The notes under the pieces are model-generated. The model was not told the origin of the DNA. It saw nothing but the letters and a program-made list of their open reading frames with translations, and made no database searches. From assembly GCA_033725935.1 (NCBI GenBank), contig MU867106.1, positions 124,001 through 188,000 on the forward strand: 64,000 bases of DNA, in the 5' to 3' direction. This document shows, one piece after another, positions 11,783 through 21,506 of this stretch (its first letter is position 1; each line of letters begins with the position of its first letter). The position numbers and the translations under genes are program-made. The stretch comes from Cladorrhinum sp. PSN259. Its lineage: Eukaryota > Ascomycota > Sordariomycetes > Sordariales > Podosporaceae.

Positions 11783-12428
11783 GAGTCTTGACTATCCATG
11801 TATTCGAGTTTTGGCATATCTCAAAAAGTACTCTGCTTGCTGATTGCATCCCACTCCGCAAGCTAGGCTCCCACTAGTGATGGCCGGCTACGTGTGTAGA
11901 ACAGACTATTGTGTAGCAACCAGTGGTTTCCTGGTGTGGAAAGCTCCCTTTTCTTGACCGTGACGCCTTTCTCGTTTTCGAAGAATCATTAAAGACTCAC
12001 AATTGCCGAAAAGGGCAGTCATGATATCACCCGCGTGAATATACTTGGGATTCTTTCGAGTCCCCGTAAAATGAGGAGAGTTTTCAAAGGGAGCTGGCAA
12101 CTGATGTATGCCTACTTCACTCAATCCTCCTCCCAGGCAGACTGCAGGGAAGACACACACGGCACCCAGGCGCACCTATCTGCGTGCCTACCATACCTTG
12201 TATTGAACCCTAACCCTTGTACCTCTGACCATCATACCCGGTTGGTAAAAATGGAAGGAGGCAAGGGACACTACCCGGCGCGGCACGAGCCGGAAGATGC
12301 CCCCCCTCATTTGTCTCACTTCAAAATCTCAAATCACACATATGGTGCAATGCGTGGGGGCGCACCACCACATCAGCATTTCTAGAGTTCTACGTCATGG
12401 TCTCGGACACGCTCGTTTATCAATCACC
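11783..12428. other. Intergenic region before the MFS gene
   Basis: I see no coding region. The stretch includes the 3' end region of the aldehyde dehydrogenase gene and the presumed MFS promoter. Confidence 0.45.
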
Positions 12429-14167
12429 ATGTTTTCCGCCCTTTTGCGCCCGGCGCGTCAGGCGGCCGAGTATCAACCACTTGCAGAGACAGATGTGACC
12501 TCGGACAACATGGGGAATACCCAGCTTGAAGGTCAAGATGACGGCAATATCAACGAGGCCGAAAATACGGGAGACATGGATGACAGGGTGGTTTTGACCG
12601 AGCAAGACGTGTGTGTCCCCAGTCATTATAGGCGCCAAATGGCCAGGACATTCACTGACACTTTCCCACTGCAGAACAAGAGAATCCGACACAAAACAGA
12701 CCGAGTCATCCTCTCCCTCCTCGTCTGGGTTTACTTCCTCCAAATACTGGATAAGACAGTCCTCGGATTCGCAGCTATCTTTGGATTGAGGGAAGACACC
12801 AACCTCACTGGAAACCAGTACTCACTTGTCGGCGCAATAGCACCCATTGCACAGCTGGCATGGCAGCCGTTTTCGTCTATTCTCATCGTCAAGGTGCCGC
12901 ATCGAATCCTAATGCCTGTGTTGGTATTTGGATGGGGCGTCGCACAGATTTGCATCCCTGCTTGTCACAGTTTCACCCAGCTGATGGTTTCCCGCTTCTT
13001 TTTAGGATTATTCGAAGCTGGATGTTTGCCGTTGTTTTCCATCATCACCGGACAGTGGTATCGAAGGTCGGAACAGCCCGTCAGGGTTGCCGCTTGGTAT
13101 GGTACCAACGGACTGGCGACAATTTTTGCTGCTTTGTTGGCGTATGGGATCGGGCATATCAATGGGAGTGTGTTGGCACCGTGGCAGTGGTACGTATTGT
13201 TAACTATCATGTCGGTCCAATACTTATCGTATCATGCAGGATATTCCTGATGACCGGCTTCCTTACCATCGTCACCGTCCCGTTTATATACTGGAGGCTG
13301 GATAACGACGTTGAGTCGGCAAGATTTCTAACTCCAAAAGAGAGGGCTCAAGCCCATGAGCGTCTTCGAGCAAACCAGACTGGCGCTGGGACACGAAACC
13401 TCAAATGGAACCAAGTCATTGAGTCATTTCTTGACATCAAGACCTACCTGTTCATTGGCATGGCCCTGGCAAACAACCTCGGCGCCCAAGTAACCAACAC
13501 ATTCGGTCCGCTCATCCTCTCCGGATTTGGCTTCGACAAGTACAAGACCACTCTCCTTAATATTCCCTTCGGTGTCATCCAGTATGTTGTTATACTCGGA
13601 ACAGCCTGGGCAGCGGTCAAGATACGCTGGAAATCCGTCACGCTCCTCTTCATGTTGGTACCCATCTTGACTGGACTCATCATGCTGTACCTGTTGCCGC
13701 GCGAAAAGAGCCACACACCGGGGTTACTAACAGGATACTATTTCCTGGCCTTCATCTTTGGATGCAACACGTTGATTGTCTCTTGGATCCTGGCCAACAC
13801 GGGCGGCCAGACCAAACGGGCGGCCATGATGTCGCTTTACAATGCCGCATCGTCAGTCGGCAATATTGTTGGCCCATTGCTGTTCAATGCAGCGGATGCA
13901 CCCGCTTACCTCCCCGGACTGAGGAGTACGATGGGAGTATTCGCAGCCATGGTTGCCATTGTCATTTTTCAAGCTGGAAACTTGTTCATTCTGAACAAAG
14001 TTCAAATGAGAAGAAGAGTGCAGAATGGCAAACCGGCTCATATTCACGACCACTCGATGGAGGATGAATACGTGGATATCAGAGCGGACAATATTGGTGG
14101 TATTGGAGATCGGGCATTCGAGGATCTCACAGATCGGGAAAACGAGGAGTTTGTTTATGTGTATTAG
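12429..14167 (+). CDS. MFS permease, anion:cation symporter (Dal5/allantoate-like) type
   Basis: Proposed exons 12429-12608, 12675-13189 and 13240-14167 give 540 aa. The second intron (50 nt, GTACGT...GCAG) is required by a frame change. The first (66 nt, GTGTGT...CTGCAG with CTGAC branch-like site) keeps frame but joins EQD directly to NKRIRHKTDR, the usual entry to TM1 in this family. About 12 hydrophobic helices are visible. Family-like motifs include LVWVYFLQILDKTVLG in TM1 and SRFFLGLFEAGCLP in TM4. Long acidic N- and C-terminal tails are cytosolic. Dal5-type carriers import allantoate, ureidosuccinate, vitamins or other organic anions. The adjacent GH43 gene on the same strand raises the possibility of a pentose- or acid-related substrate, but that is only inference. 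Confidence 0.9.
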
Positions 14168-14449
14168 AAAGAAAAAAAAGGGGAACGTTATGTCCGGGTC
14201 CGGTCTCCACTGATCACGGGGAATCCCCCCCGCGGGTTTCACACAACCGCTTCCCGGCTAAATGAGGAGTGGGGGCCAAGCTCCCGTCTCGGCGGCTGTT
14301 TCCCCTCACCATCGAAGATGCCATAGCACCGTGTAGCTCCGTACCACAGAGATGAAAAGATAATAAAAGATGAGGTATCTGCCGTCCACCATGACAAGCT
14401 CAGTCTCACCTTCTCACCATCACCGTCGCCATCATCTCAGCCATCCACA

Positions 14450-16081
14450 ATGCCCCAAGTCCGCAACCCAATCCTGCCGGGTTTTAACCCGGACCCATCC
14501 GTCCTCCGCGTAGGAACAGACTACTACATCGCCACGTCGACATTCGAATGGTACCCGGGCGTCCAAATCCACCACTCCAAGGACCTGGCCAACTGGGACC
14601 TGATCGTCCGCCCCTTGAACCGCAAATCCCAGCTCGACATGCGCGGAGATCCAGACAGCTGCGGCATCTGGGCTCCCTGTCTGACTCACGACGGAGATAA
14701 ATTCTGGCTCGTTTACACAGACGTCAAACGCAAGGACGGGTCGTTCAAGGATGCGCACAATTACATCGTTTCCGCGCCTGCCATAGAGGGCCCCTGGTCT
14801 GATCCCGTTTACGTCAACTCGTCGGGGTTTGATCCGAGTTTGTTCCACGATCCGGACACGGGCAAGAAGTGGTTCGTCAACATGCTGTGGGACCACAGGA
14901 GCAGACCTCTGCTGTTTGAGGGCATCCGCCTGCAGGAGTGGGATCCCGCCTCGGGAAAGCTCGTCGGGCCGAGGAAGAATGTCTACGAAGGGACGGAGCT
15001 GGCGCTGGTGGAGGGGCCGCATATGTACAAGCGGAACGGGTGGTATTACCTGCTCACCGCCGAGGGCGGGACGGGGTACGAGCACGCCGTCACCTTTGCG
15101 AGGTCAAAAGATATTTGGGGACCCTACGAGACGCATCCCGATAAGCACATCTTGACGTCAAAGGATCATCCGTATGCTGCGCTGCAGCGGGCTGGACACG
15201 GTGATTTTGTCGAGACTCCCGAGGGCAAGACTTATCTCGTTCATTTGACGGGCAGACCTACCACGCAGCTGAGACGGTGCGTCCTGGGCAGGGAGACGGC
15301 TATTCAGGAGGCGTACTGGGGGGAGGACGATTGGCTGTACGTCAAGAACGGTCCCGTGCCGAGTTTGTGGGTTGATTTGCCCGGCGCCCGAAACGAAGAC
15401 AAGTACTGGGAGGAGAAGAGCTACACATTTGAGAAGGGGCTGGATATTGATTTCCAGTGGTTGAGGACGCCGGAGACGGAGAGGATCTTCAAGACAACTG
15501 ACGACGGGAAGTTGACGTTGTTTGGACGCGAGAGTATTGGGTCCTGGTTCGAGCAGGCGCTGGTTGCGCGACGGCAGACTCATTTCTCTTATGACGCCGA
15601 GACCGTTATTGATTTCTCCCCCGAGGATGAGAGGCAGTTTGCCGGTCTGACGGCTTATTACTGCCGGTATAATTTCTTTTATCTCATTGTTAGTGCGCAC
15701 TCGGATGGACAGAGGGAGCTGTTGATCATGGCTTCTGAGGCGTCATGGCCCGTCGGGAATCTGAGGCTTCCCCTGGCGAATCCGCCCAGCGTGCAGATTC
15801 CTAACGAGGGCAAGGTGAAGCTCAAGGTGACTGTTAGGGGCAAGGAGTTGCAGTTCTGGTATGCGCTGGAAGGGAAGGAGTACGAAAAGATCGGGCCCGT
15901 GTTTGACGGCAGCATTGTCTCGGATGAGTGCGGTGGACATCAGAAGCACGGGAGCTTTACGGGTGCGTTTGTTGGTGTTGCTGCGTCGGATTTGAACGGG
16001 ACGGCAAAGGCGGCGACGTTTGATCACTTTGTGTACAAGCCGGTTAAGCATGAGAGTGATCGGTATGAGATCAAGGAATAA
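14450..16081 (+). CDS. GH43 beta-xylosidase (intracellular)
   Basis: Single exon, 543 aa, no signal peptide, so probably cytosolic. The N-terminal five-bladed propeller begins NPILPGFNPDPSVLR. The three GH43 acidic residues are visible: D15 (base), D128 in SSGFDPSLF (pKa modulator) and E188 in LVEGPHMY (acid). The C-terminal half (about residues 320-530) is the beta-sandwich typical of SXA-type two-domain enzymes. The enzyme releases xylose from short xylo-oligosaccharides, with possible arabinofuranosidase side activity. It lies 282 bp downstream of an MFS permease on the same strand, which could supply substrate. GC-rich third positions contrast with flanking intergenic DNA. Confidence 0.95.
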   Translation: MPQVRNPILPGFNPDPSVLRVGTDYYIATSTFEWYPGVQIHHSKDLANWDLIVRPLNRKSQLDMRGDPDSCGIWAPCLTHDGDKFWLVYTDVKRKDGSFKDAHNYIVSAPAIEGPWSDPVYVNSSGFDPSLFHDPDTGKKWFVNMLWDHRSRPLLFEGIRLQEWDPASGKLVGPRKNVYEGTELALVEGPHMYKRNGWYYLLTAEGGTGYEHAVTFARSKDIWGPYETHPDKHILTSKDHPYAALQRAGHGDFVETPEGKTYLVHLTGRPTTQLRRCVLGRETAIQEAYWGEDDWLYVKNGPVPSLWVDLPGARNEDKYWEEKSYTFEKGLDIDFQWLRTPETERIFKTTDDGKLTLFGRESIGSWFEQALVARRQTHFSYDAETVIDFSPEDERQFAGLTAYYCRYNFFYLIVSAHSDGQRELLIMASEASWPVGNLRLPLANPPSVQIPNEGKVKLKVTVRGKELQFWYALEGKEYEKIGPVFDGSIVSDECGGHQKHGSFTGAFVGVAASDLNGTAKAATFDHFVYKPVKHESDRYEIKE

Positions 16082-16316
16082 TTAGGGTACGGGATGGTTA
16101 TTTTCAGTCTTAAAAATCCAAATGACGATGATTACCTTCATCTTGTTGTTGATGAACAAATTCAGAGCTACCGATATCCACCCGCTGCCCCCTGCATAAT
16201 GCCCACTTCCCCTCCTCTGTGTCCTTCAGCAAGAACATGCCGCTCCATAAACAAGTCTTCAACCTGCAGATCCCATTCAGCCCGTTGGTTTGCCGTCGGA
16301 TTCGTTATCAACACTT
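16082..16316. other. Spacer after the GH43 gene
   Basis: This short spacer is the 3' flank of the xylosidase gene. Nothing else is seen. Confidence 0.4.
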
Positions 16317-16682
16317 TTAGTGCCAGACCTCGCCTCGCGACACGTAAGTGCTAGACAGTCTTGAACAGGAACCTGACAGCACTCCGCATGTTATTCGACC
16401 TAGCCTCCGTCCCATTCCAGCGAGCACCCCGTCAATCAACACAAACACGGCGCCCATAGGTAGATTTTCCAACACCAAGTTAAAAACAGCGCAGGTCATC
16501 TCCAGGTCTCCCACCGCAAGCTGTTGAGCTACGTGCGTGGGATCAAACCGAGGAATAGAGAACGTGGCGTCCGGGATGCTCGAGAGCAGCTGCAGTGTTA
16601 CAGCACGCATAATTCCTAGACCACCCTGGAGTTTTGCGTCCGACGAGGTGTGAAGACCGCAGAAGAAAGTGAGGGTGGACAT
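16317..16682 (-). pseudogene. Possible relic of a fungal P-loop/NLR-like family
   Basis: A 121-codon open frame reads STLTFFCGLHTSSD...GGLGIMRAVTLQLL...DLEMTCAVFNLVL. This pattern (FFCGLH, GGxGLMRSL-like, then a short helix pair) resembles, from memory, the middle of a family of fungal P-loop hypothetical proteins. No start, P-loop or remaining domains can be found nearby in any frame, so I treat it as a fragment. Confidence in the family is low. Confidence 0.3.
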
Positions 16683-17140
16683 GCCCGGGGCACGTAATAC
16701 CTGGTATCTGTTTGTTGGATATGTGATTCCCCATAAAAGAAGAGGCGACTTCTAACTCTGCACTCTTACTGCTTTCTGGCAACGCCGGCCTGGTTTTTGT
16801 TGGTCTGTAGAAGACAAGAACTTGGCGATATCCGGTTATGTCATGAGCTGGTTTAGGGTTTCCTTGATAGGAAATCCATGGACGGCCTAGACCAACAATG
16901 CTGTGGAACAGAGCAACATTATCTTGACTCGGCTCAAGAATGCGAATCCGATGAAGGACTCGGACTCCAGCAAGGCTCTGGCAGGAATCAAGACTCAGAC
17001 GCACAAATGCCGGGCACACCTTATGCAGACCCCCTGGTTTTCAGCGCATTCCCAAACTTTGTGGCGTTCAAGCTGCCTAATATTCGTGATAAGCTGGGTG
17101 TCCCGTCTGGTCGGGCACTTTTGTCAATTGAGTTTGGCAT

Positions 17141-17219
17141 TATTCATTGGTGCTTTTGGCTTGGGAGGTTACCTTGAATGCGCGCCATGTATTTCAGCGT
17201 TTAATTGCCTTTTACAGGC
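17141..17219 (+). repeat. Diverged direct repeat, copy A
   Basis: About 79 bp starting TATTCATTGGTGCTT is repeated at 17366-17444 with scattered substitutions, mostly transitions. Shared blocks include CTTGGGAGGTTAC and ATTTCAGC. It lies upstream of the membrane-protein pseudogene. Confidence 0.7.
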
Positions 17220-17365
17220 TTCGATTGGCTCAAGATATGGTCTTAGCCCCTCCGAACTCGATACATTGTGGTCGCACAACAGTAGAGATCATGCAACACC
17301 CTGATTCTTTAATTAATAGGAATCCGGAACATGGCGGGGGAGCTGTCAAGCGTCGCTGGGGTCAC

Positions 17366-17444
17366 TATTCATTGGTGCTTCGGACTTGGGAGGTTACATT
17401 AAATACCCCTCCATGCATTTCAGCCCTCGCTGCTCTTTGCAGAC
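17366..17444 (+). repeat. Diverged direct repeat, copy B
   Basis: Partner of 17141-17219, offset by 225 bp. The copies are easily aligned by eye but not identical, so this is an old local duplication. Confidence 0.7.
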
Positions 17445-17567
17445 ATGCAACTGCCTACATTAGGTATATATCATTTCCCCCCGCAACAAGCCTCTGCAGA
17501 ACTGCAAATGCTTTCAGCACATTTGGTATTCTATCACTGAACCGCACCTGCCTATCGAAAGCACGTC

Positions 17568-19684
17568 ATGAAGTCGACACTGTTCAGGCCGCTGATCATC
17601 GTCGTTCTCCTCCTCCTCACCAACGGCTTCAGCCTTGTCGCATGTCAGCAAAATAATAACTCAACCGGCACGGCCCCGGCTGAAAGTGAGGTAAAGGTGG
17701 GATGGGCGGCCGGTCCGACTCGGCGTGGTACTTTAACCCTCCTCTGGGGCTGCCTGAGTACCATCTTCGCAAGCACCTGGACAGTCCTGCATCTCAACGT
17801 GCCTCATCCGGATGAGCCCTGGTGGGTCACGGCCGGGCGAAAGGTTAAATGGATGGCCATAACCGTTCTTTTCCCCGAATTCATTTTTTCGAAGGCTGTT
17901 TGCGAACTCCGGCAAGCGGTGGCCGACTTGCAACATATGCATGTCGCGATGAAAAAGACTCCGCTTGAATGGAAGGACACGGTTCCGACGAAGGATGGCT
18001 CTCCCGGGGGCAAAATTCACAGATCTATATCCTGGGAAGTCGATTTCAATACTAGAATGAGAAGCTTGTACAGACTCTTTGGGCTCCCTGCTTTGCCTCC
18101 CGCCAGCGCCGGCGAAGACGAGGAGATGAAGAGTTCCAAACATTCACATGTCGACAATGTCGGCAACCGCAATCCTATCACGTCGAGTGGTTCGAGTACG
18201 AGTACCGATGGAGTGCTAGACGTTGGGCCCGGAGACCGCAATCCCCCCGGTCCAGCTTCTATGTCTATGTCTCATGACGGGAGATTATCGTTAGATGATC
18301 CTCCTACCCAAGAGCCACAGGGAGGTGGCACTGATTTGGGCACTGAAGGCCTTCGAAGATCCGGTGAAGGGACGGGTCAGGACACCGAGTATGGAGCTGA
18401 GACCACGGCCGCTCAGCAAACAAGTGACATTCCAGACTCAGCCCCAGTCAGAGAGCAAGATCTTCAAACAAGGGACGCTGCACAAAGTCCGCCTCAACTG
18501 CTGAAAAGACATAAATTTTCCCGCAGACCTGTAGTGCACACGTCACCCCCAGAGAAACGGTATTGGACGCTCAGCCATTCGATATATGCTAATATGGGAG
18601 GCATAGTCTATCGCCGCTCAGAGACCGACCTCAGTGATATTTGCCCTGTTACCGCGCACAGTCTGGCTCATAGCATTGGGGGCCGCTTGCCAGGCATTCC
18701 GAGACTTAAGGACTTGGTACTCGACGAGAAAGACATTAAAGACAAAAGCAAGGCGGATTGGCTGTTGAAGACAATTGCGGTATTGCAGATTGGGTGGCTT
18801 TGGTGTTGATTGCGCTATCCTCCATGATTTTTGGCGGCCTTCATGGTCTGGCCTGGAACAGCGAGTTCTCTTCGAAGGCAGAGCTTGTGCTGTGGAGGAC
18901 CTCAGTCGTGGTGGCGGCCGCTCTGCCCGTCGCTACACTGATCGTCACGTTTCTTATCGAGCACCTGGCAACAAGCTTTACCTCTAGCAGGACCTCATCC
19001 AGAGTTGTCAAGGTCTTTGCTGACCTCGATCGAGTCCCGCTTGAACATTGGACTCAGCTCAGTCGAGCACCTGAATTTCTTTCTTGGCCGCTTGAGTTAC
19101 GGTACGCCTTTTTCAAAAAGCTCTCATAGCGGCCTCCCGAAGCAGACTTCAACTGGGAAGAGAAGCCTGCTCCATCTGATAACCTTCCGCCAGATGCCGA
19201 GAAGATGGTGCTAGACCACGAGAGGCCTTTCAGAAGGGTACATGATGACATCAAGGATCTCGCGACAGTCTGGGGTAAGAGCAGGTCTAATCACAGCGCA
19301 ATCGAGGGCGCATGTCGGTCTACCCTATTCAGATTTGAATTCTACAGGGAGGCAAAGAATCCTGAGTTGTTCAGTATGCAATGGCGCCAATACGAAAGCT
19401 ATCTCAGGTCCAAAACCCCAGATCTGAAGCCCGAGTTCAAAGAGTTCTGCGTTCGAGACTTTGTGCTTAGCAAGGCAGAGGAGATGGATTCTGTAAAACG
19501 AAAGGATCTAAATTTCAAGAGATGGTGTGACTCGGTTTCGCAATATTTTGTCATCGGCAACTGTATAATATATGCTACCGCGCGTATCGTTACACTGGCT
19601 CTGGTCTTTTCATCGCTTCGCTCTGTTTCAGATAAAGTCTACGACGACGTACTGTGGACACGGTTCATACCGAAATTCTCTTAG
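17568..19684 (+). pseudogene. Decayed fungal multi-pass membrane protein gene (signal peptide, WTVLHLNVP type)
   Basis: The first frame (17568-18809) gives a signal peptide (MKSTLFRPLIIVVLLLL...), then RRGTLTLLWGCLSTIFASTWTVLHLNVP, the hallmark of a widespread uncharacterised fungal membrane family, and a long acidic loop. The frame breaks near 18790-18810. The homologous C-terminal part resumes in another frame (LVLIALSSMIFGGLHGLAWN, from about 18795). It is interrupted by an in-frame TAG at 19127-19129 and continues in that same frame from RPPEADFNWEEKPAPSDN to the natural-looking end at 19684 (LWTRFIPKFS). The join lacks a middle segment of the family as I recall it, so an internal deletion is likely. 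No intron of plausible size removes the stop. CAG to TAG would explain the nonsense codon. Confidence 0.7.
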
Positions 19685-19939
19685 GTAGCTTAAACAGTTG
19701 CTGTGAATATTTACAGCGTGGTTTGGACAGGCGCGGCGTACAGAGTTCTCGATTTCAGGCATGGTGGTGCCGGGGCACTCGACAGGCGTCGGGCATCCAC
19801 TCGTCAGAAAGAGTAGGTCCCCAAGAATAGTTCCCCCGCACACGGGCCGCAAGGCGATCCTGGAGACACCAGGTGCTTTAGCTAATCACTGGGCCAGGGA
19901 TGGAAGGACCTATAAGTCTCTACCGAGTCCAACACATTT
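19685..19939. other. Degenerate spacer
   Basis: No coding region is seen between two gene relics. Confidence 0.4.
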
Positions 19940-20136
19940 GAGTATCAAAGTCAACCAGTGAGGGGTCAGTACGGAACTCGGGCTCAGTATGCAAGTGGCC
20001 GACCCCAAAGTGGAAGTCAACAACAAACCGATGGAAACTCGAACTGGGTAATCAGGGTCAGGGTCATGGCGTTTATGGGCAACCACGTGCGGATAACTTC
20101 TTTGGAGATGGGAGTGGTGATGGTGGTACGAAATAA
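19940..20136 (+). pseudogene. Relic of a Gly/Gln-rich protein C-terminus
   Basis: Frame 1 reads EYQSQPVRGQYGTRAQYASGR and on to SQQQTDGNSNW at about 20045. After a one-base shift the next frame reads GNQGQGHGVYGQPRADNFFG and then a stop at 20134-20136. Both halves share the same Gln/Gly/Tyr-rich composition, so a single frameshift best explains them. No upstream start or domain is visible. The parent family is unknown. Confidence 0.45.
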
Positions 20137-21056
20137 GGGCGAGTGTTGCAGTGGAAATTCACTTTCTTTGTTTCGCACCGTTACGCGGATCAAGGCCTGT
20201 ATTTAATCTCGAGGTTCGATCGTCAGTTGCGTGGGATGTTGATGAGCCAAAGACGGGCGTTTCACTTGGATTGACGGGAGGGCCGTCTTTTTGAACATAA
20301 CAGACACGTCAGCAATTAATTATCTGATGTCTGTTTTGACTGGAGTGTGGTCGTGGAATGCGGCCATCGTTGTTGGCCTGGGAGCCAAGTCCCAAGGCCG
20401 CATGAAGATGCTGATGAGACTTGTGATGTCAGCATGTGATTAGAATCCGTCCTTGTCTCCTCAGAGATTTCATCAGTCCAAATTATCATTAATCTGTTCT
20501 GAAGAAAGACAAATATTCAATTTTCCAAAAGCTTATTTCGACATTCTATCAAACTCGCTATGGCGTGAAGAAAGTGTGCGGCACAGAGAGCATCCTCCGG
20601 AACATCTTGCCTCGATCCAAACACGATGGTCAACCTGGCCGTGACCCATCCTTAAAAGGCCAATACCCGCCGACCATGCAACGCTGCAAAGTTGTCTCAT
20701 CGTCAATCCAAAGAACATCTTACGCCAAGCACACCTTTCCCACAGTCTGATTGCCGTAATGAACGTGAGAGTGGGTCCTGTGTTCTAGACTCCTGAGGAA
20801 GTTTTCTTGCCTTCTTCGGCAGTAAGGTTTTGAGGCCCGGCCACAGATGCCGTGTCGTATTGTTCAGACGGCCGCCCTACAGACTCAAAGACCAAGGGGT
20901 AATTAAGCAGACTTGGACAAGTATAAGACCCATCTTCAATCCACTTCTCGGAGGAAAGGTAGCATTCTACTCAAAAACCATCTCTCTTAAACCCGACAAG
21001 CTCTCGGAATTTACAGTCTCAAAACTACCCATCTCTCATAACAAACCATCCTCACC
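20137..21056. other. Intergenic region before the small secreted peptide gene
   Basis: No supported gene is present. It includes the presumed promoter of the gene at 21057. Confidence 0.4.
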
Positions 21057-21241
21057 ATGAAGGTAAGATTTGGCTGGTATTCCTGTCCTCTGTTGGCCAA
21101 AACTGACAGTTCTAGTTCCTCACAATCCTTGTCCTCTCCGTCGCCGCGGTCATTGCGGCACCTGCGGCCGAGATTGATGCGCGCCAAGCCGAATGCAGCG
21201 CAGAGAACCAAGACGACTGCCTCTCGACCTTTACCAAGTAA
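21057..21241 (+). CDS. Small secreted peptide (43 aa), unknown function
   Basis: ATG-AAG is followed at once by a 53-nt intron (21063-21115, GTAAGA...TCTAG with a CTGAC branch-like site). Exon 2 then gives a clear signal peptide (MKFLTILVLSVAAVIAAPAA) and a short mature part, EIDARQAECSAENQDDCLSTFTK, with two cysteines. An intron after codon 2 plus a signal peptide is a common layout for small secreted fungal proteins. The stop is at 21239-21241. However, AAGTAAAT there could be another donor, with acceptors at GGGGTAG or AGACAG near 21285-21291, which would extend the C-terminus. No family is recognised; effector-like or peptide-precursor roles are speculation. Confidence 0.6.
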
Positions 21242-21506
21242 ATCCGTCGTCGATTTCACACTAATGGATATTGTGGAGGGGTAGACAGAGCGGAATGGAT
21301 GGATGATTCGTTTCAAGCTGTATTTATAATATCGACTCCCAGGTTCAGAGTTTCTGGGATCACACTCTCGTTACGCATATATCAAATAAATTGGAAATAA
21401 CTTCTCGTCACATGTACTACCAGAGAAACTATGACGGTTTCCTAAAAGCTGCTTTCCTTCTTTGAAGCCACCAGATTCGGTGTCTAGTTCCGCTAATCAC
21501 CCTTGA

